A DNA stretch of 38,483 nt, taken from Intoshia linei. Lineage: Eukaryota > Orthonectida > Rhopaluridae. A model generated the notes under the pieces. It had not been told where the DNA came from. It ran no database searches and saw nothing but the letters and a program-made list of their open reading frames with translations. The stretch lies in contig LWCA01000227.1 of assembly GCA_001642005.1 (NCBI GenBank), forward strand, positions 1-38,483, read 5' to 3'. A program made the translations under genes and the position numbers. Position 1 is the first letter of the stretch; each line of letters begins with the position of its first letter. Of this stretch, positions 35,036 through 38,483 are shown one piece after another.

Positions 35036-35588
35036 TTATGCTTATGCACTTCAAAAAATGTATCACCATGTATATTGAAAAACATTATTTTCTGATATGG
35101 TCCACCTTCCACAATTCACTTTGACTGTGCAAAACAATTTGAAGACAAAATTATATAGGAATTATGTAAAATGTTTAGTATAACAAAAAATTATTGAAAA
35201 CCTGTTAACATAACGAGAATGGTGTTCTAGAGCGTTTTAATCGTACGATCCGTGAACGTTTCAAAATTTTATCGAATTCTGGTAATAATTGGGATGAAAT
35301 CCTTGTATATGTGTTAATAAGTTTAATATCAACCATATATGTTAAAAACGGAGTTACCCTTCGGATACAGTAATAGGATCTAATATGTATGATTCAACTT
35401 ATCAAAATCGTATTGATTTATTAACAAACATTAAAAATACAATCACTAAATATATTGCTCGTATGAAACAAAATTATGATAGGTCAGTACAAAAAAGCAA
35501 TTATTATCACAATCAAAATTACTCTGCAGTTGTTCCAATAACCTCAAAAGAAAACAACCTTTTCAAACGCAAAATTAAATTACCATAA
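35036..35588 (+). pseudogene. Decayed retroelement integrase (rve-type) fragment
   Basis: The plus strand carries remains of a Gypsy-like integrase core. A H-F-D-C-A-K-Q-F-E-type block near 35118 corresponds to the region of the second catalytic Asp. E-N-G-V-L-E-R-F-N-R-T near 35218 holds the third catalytic acidic residue. A lysine-rich C-terminal extension to TAA at 35588 follows. At least two in-frame stops (near 35155 and 35190) and a frameshift near 35357 interrupt it, so it is not functional. No LTRs, reverse transcriptase or gag were found nearby. Assignment to Gypsy rather than Pao or Polinton integrases is uncertain. Confidence 0.6.
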
Positions 35589-35781
35589 GAATTTCAGGAT
35601 TTTGATATGGTTTGACGGCGGAGGTCTAATGAAGTGTAGTTAATTGTGTATTGTTATATATTATTTTATTCAATCATTACAAACTCAATTTATTAAAGGG
35701 TTAAAGAATTGATAAAACTTAAAACAGAAAATATTCTTATAAAGCTGTTTATTACATAAAATACATTGTTTGTTCAAAGTA

Positions 35782-36550
35782 TCATAATTCTGTTGTCAAT
35801 GCTTTTTCCGTTGCTGGCACTAGAGATGGTTTATTTCGGATGTAAAACATGAATAAAAAATTGATAATCAATATAAATAATCCAATAATGGCAGATACTA
35901 CTGCAGATGCATAGCTAATGTATAAATAACTTATATCTTGATTTGGCATCCACGTCGTTACATTGTTTGCGTATATTCCAAACAAAAAAATTGCCAATAG
36001 ATTGAATAATACTAAACATGGATTTTAATTTTATCTTGAATTTATTGGTGTTGTTTTAAGTTTAACAATCAAAATTACCCGATATTGCATTTAGCAATTG
36101 AATACTAAATAAATATTGATACATTGAAGATATTGTTCCTTTCAGAGCACTATTCCTAGAGATACTTAAAAGGACGATGCAAATAATATCCAAAATTATT
36201 GAAATTGTTGACGATATCTGAACTATGACAAACCAGGCTAAAAAAATAAAAATAATTGGATATATTTTACTCATACGTGGAAACATAGTTTTACGTAAAC
36301 GCCAAAAATATGTTGTAAATATCCACCAACACCCATAGTATGATTGCATGTTTTCATCCCTTTTTAGAGATAAACCATCAAAGCAAACTGTCCACAACCC
36401 GATTCTTTTGAAAGGCGTATGAAATCTAGGCCAGCTTATTAACCAGTACGGTGTACAAAAAGCTCCAAAATTGAAAAGAAATGATAATATTGATAACACA
36501 AGCGTTAGCTTATAAAAATATATGTGCGTTCGATCGATATCAAACTTCAT
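35782..36550 (-). CDS. Claudin-like four-membrane-span protein, complete, two exons
   Basis: Insect claudins act in septate junctions and epithelial barriers. Exon 1 is 36550-36079 and exon 2 is 36011-35782, joined by a 67-nt intron in phase, giving 233 residues. The first extracellular loop carries the claudin signature: W36 and W40, then G51-L52-W53-x-x-C56, then Y-Y-G-C74-W-W-I-F. G-C-W-W-x-F is typical of the arthropod branch. Four hydrophobic spans lie near residues 14-34, 96-130, 144-175 and 190-218. The tail (about 15 residues) is short. Which insect claudin it matches (sinuous, megatrachea, kune-kune, pickel or another) cannot be told by eye. Minus-strand AATAAA at 35753-35748. Confidence 0.75.
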
Positions 36551-36861
36551 TTAGTTAATTAACGCTTCATTGATTTATCCCATAGACACAATATTGTATG
36601 AATTTTTTAAACTTTCTAATCATACCATGCGTAATTGTAGTATCAATTTAAAATGTATTTATTAAAAATGGAATTTAATGGGAAACATGATTGGCTAATC
36701 CAGAGATTCACTGTTCTGATTCACACTTTATAGAGCAGTGGTTCCAGATTCAAATAGACTACGGACCCCCATTTCAAAATATTTATTTTTTTGGACCCCA
36801 AAGGAAACATGAAATGTATAACATACTTGAGCTCCAGGTAATGTTGGACTTTGTAGAATAA
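36551..36861. other. Spacer with hAT-type end motif
   Basis: About 36733 has GAGCAGTGGTTCCAGATTC followed by GGACCCCCATTTC, resembling hAT ends. No right end or duplication found. No gene recognised. Confidence 0.35.
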
Positions 36862-37104
36862 TTAGATATTCACCAAAAATTTTTTGCTTTTATATTCAAT
36901 TGTAATTAATGATATTATATTTAAGCCAGTTTTAATATAAATGGAAAGAATCTTTTTCGATATTTGTTGAAATGGGCGTACCTTCTTTGTTTCTTTTAAC
37001 CATAATAACCTCCACAATACATTTATTACTGTAGGTATTTTCCTATCATTGAAATTAAATAAAATATAATTTCCAATGATATTGTTTACATTTCTTTGAG
37101 ACAT
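36862..37104 (-). CDS. Hypothetical small ORF, 80 codons
   Basis: An ATG-initiated frame begins M-S-Q-R-N-V-N-N-I-I-G-N-Y. A potential GT donor follows K-E-T-K-K, so the first ~42 codons could be exon 1 of a longer gene with the rest being read-through. No family recognised and no second exon found before the claudin-like gene. It starts 115 bp from the divergent small ORF at 37219. May be noncoding. Confidence 0.25.
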   Translation of the reverse strand: MSQRNVNNIIGNYILFNFNDRKIPTVINVLWRLLWLKETKKVRPFQQISKKILSIYIKTGLNIISLITIEYKSKKFLVNI

Positions 37105-37218
37105 TTTAAAATAATTAAAAGATAAATTAGTGTGAAATATAACGTTTTATCATTTTAAATATTAAAACGTGCACCGCGAATTCGTTTATGATTATTTTTA
37201 TAAATTTAATACGGCTAT

Positions 37219-37476
37219 ATGCCTAAAATAATATTTTATCATAGGAATGTCATTGACGTACTATTTAGAATGAAAGAAAAAAGACAGTGGATTAAAGGTT
37301 GTAACAAAATGTTGTTATTTTATATTACTATTATTAAATTTTTATTATTATATTATTATATTTCAAAAGCTTCACAGTCACAAATCGACAACATTAAAAT
37401 TATAATCAGTTATAATGATGTAAAAACGATTATACCACGTATGAGTGTTACGTGCACAATTTCAAAAAATAAATAG
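37219..37476 (+). CDS. Hypothetical small ORF, 85 codons
   Basis: ATG-initiated frame with one hydrophobic segment (M-L-L-F-Y-I-T-I-I-K-F-L-L-L-Y-Y-Y) near residues 31-47, then a polar tail. Starting from the internal Met would give a signal-peptide-like N-terminus. No family recognised. AT-bias can produce such frames by chance. Confidence 0.2.
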   Translation: MPKIIFYHRNVIDVLFRMKEKRQWIKGCNKMLLFYITIIKFLLLYYYISKASQSQIDNIKIIISYNDVKTIIPRMSVTCTISKNK

Positions 37477-37590
37477 CGCATTATGTAGTGTAAATAAAGT
37501 TAGTAAATAAATTAGCATTTTTTCTAATACATCTGCAGTTGCTACGCCAAAATGCATTTTTATTATTTCTTCTCTTCCTATATTTAAAAA

Positions 37591-38057
37591 ATGAAATCAA
37601 CATTAACGTATTTCATTATTTTCTTATTCATCAATGCAATGAATAGCATTGGATTTAAATCCTTAAAACATGCTAGTTTGGTAATACAGGTATATTACTT
37701 ACATTAATTATATAGATCGACATGGTAAATCAGACAAAATTTATAGCTGTTAAACATAATGTAACAACAGAAGATGGATATATAATTGAAATTCATCAAA
37801 TCAGCAAATTGGATAACAAAAAAAACAAAAGGGTAATTTTTGTTCAGCATGGGTTACTGTGCAGTTCGGATATATGGTTGGACAATGGACCAAATTCAGC
37901 TTTAGGTAAAAAAACAGAATATTTTTATATTTATCACTACAGCTTATGTAATGGCTGAAAATGGTTACAATGTATTTCTTGGAAATGTTAGAGGTAATAC
38001 GTATGGTAGACATCACATAAACATTTCCACGGGAGATTCAGAATTTTGGAATTTCAC
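37591..38057 (+). CDS. Acid lipase (AB-hydrolase), N-terminal three exons, continues beyond window
   Basis: Lysosomal/gastric-type lipase that hydrolyses glycerides or cholesteryl esters, likely secreted or lysosomal. Exons are 37591-37680, 37716-37905 and 37943-38057, in phase, about 131 residues seen of the family's ~400. A signal peptide (M-K-S-T-L-T-Y-F-I-I-F-L-F-I-N-A) is followed by V-T-T-E-D-G-Y-I-I, Q-H-G-L-L (oxyanion region, H75-G76), A-E-N-G-Y-N-V-F-L-G-N-V-R-G-N-T-Y, and F-W-N-F. These are family landmarks in order. The catalytic Ser (G-x-S-x-G) lies downstream, outside the window. Introns 1 and 2 are 35 and 37 nt; intron 3 contains a Tc1-like transposon. Confidence 0.85.
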
Positions 38058-38185
38058 GTAATAATAATATATTCATTATTTACTATATTTTCAATAAATT
38101 TATATTGAATTTATCAGCCTTTTCAATTGGGCCGCATAGTAGAATATATGGTATATATGTTTATCATAGTATAAATTTTATACTA

Positions 38186-38483
38186 CACTGCTAGAAAAAA
38201 GTTTGGGATAATTGAGTTAAAATAGCTTAATATTAATGATAATGAAATGATTCTATGTTTTAATAATGGTACAAAATCCGTTTTTTTTTAATAATTTCAA
38301 AAATTCGATTTGGCATCGAATTAATGAGGTTATTAATTACATCTTGTTTAATATTGCCCCATGCTGCTATAATGGATAATTTGAGATCTTTTAATGATGA
38401 ATATTGTTTATTGTGTGAGTATATATCCATTGAAAGAATTCCCCATAAATTTTCGATTGGATTGAGGTCAGGGCTACAAGCAG
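38186..38483 (-). mobile_element. Tc1-like transposon, right-edge truncated by window
   Basis: The terminal repeat begins at 38186 (CACTGCTAGAAAAAAGTTTG), next to a TA at 38184-38185. The element extends past the window, so the other end is not visible. It encodes a transposase on the minus strand. It lies in intron 3 of the acid lipase gene. Confidence 0.75.
38260..38483 (-). CDS. Tc1-like transposase, C-terminal part
   Basis: DDE-type cut-and-paste transposase. The minus-strand frame is open across the visible 74 codons to TAA. It contains A-C-S-P-D-L-N-P-I-E-N-L-W-G, where the Glu is the third catalytic acidic residue of DD34E transposases. It ends with the usual I-x-S-M-P-N-R-I-F-E-I-I region. 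No stop or frameshift is seen in this part, so the copy may be recent. The other catalytic residues lie outside the window. Confidence 0.85.
   Translation of the reverse strand, partial: ACSPDLNPIENLWGILSMDIYSHNKQYSSLKDLKLSIIAAWGNIKQDVINNLINSMPNRIFEIIKKKRILYHY

Noticed and set aside
37690-37715. A 26-nt first intron in the lipase gene
   Set aside because: An upstream GT gives a 35-nt intron in phase, closer to the observed minimum.
1-38483. CRISPR arrays, tRNA/rRNA genes, bacterial operons or phage genes
   Set aside because: None seen: repeats are dispersed and not regularly spaced, no tRNA B-box or cloverleaf was recognised, and genes are intron-bearing and eukaryotic.

Overview
The window reads as a compact, very AT-rich animal genome, most likely an arthropod and probably an insect. 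This is inferred from split genes with GT..AG introns, an insect-type claudin, an acid lipase, ciliary IFT122, and Tc1, pogo, hAT and Helitron-like repeats. No bacterial features (operons, Shine-Dalgarno sites, CRISPR, tRNA) were seen. Gene models were built by hand, by joining exons in phase and comparing them with remembered protein families; no alignment was run.

Layout, left to right: (1) 67-356 (+), the last two exons of a gene that resembles a mitochondrial carrier homolog (MTCH). (2) 411-939 (-), a complete four-exon RPB6/POLR2F gene, tail-to-tail with the first. (3) About 2.5 kb of mostly noncoding DNA, with a possible MAM-domain exon on the minus strand. (4) 3508-8752 (+), a five-exon ARHGAP11-like RhoGAP gene of 810 codons. 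(5) 9003-24540 (+), a complete 26-exon IFT122 gene of 1,191 codons whose long introns are filled with repeats. (6) 24933-26940 (+), a HIG1-domain protein. (7) 28625-29271 (-), a secreted Gly/His-rich repeat protein. (8) 29730-31252 (-), TRMT1 (tRNA m2,2G26 methyltransferase). (9) 32167-33881 (-), NDUFB3 of complex I, with two hAT MITEs in its single intron. (10) 35036-35588 (+), a decayed retroelement integrase. (11) 35782-36550 (-), a claudin-like four-membrane-span protein. (12) two small uncertain ORFs. (13) 37591-38057 (+), the first three exons of an acid lipase, with a Tc1-like transposon in the following intron that runs off the right edge.

The protein genes are unrelated housekeeping and cell-biology genes (transcription, mitochondria, tRNA modification, cilium transport, Rho signalling) and do not form a pathway. 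Two structural features stand out. Introns fall into two classes, about 35-43 nt and repeat-inflated. A family of dispersed repeats shares a hairpin terminus ending in CTAG or CTAA beside a T, which looks like a Helitron 3' end. Part of the sequence remains unexplained and is noted as such.
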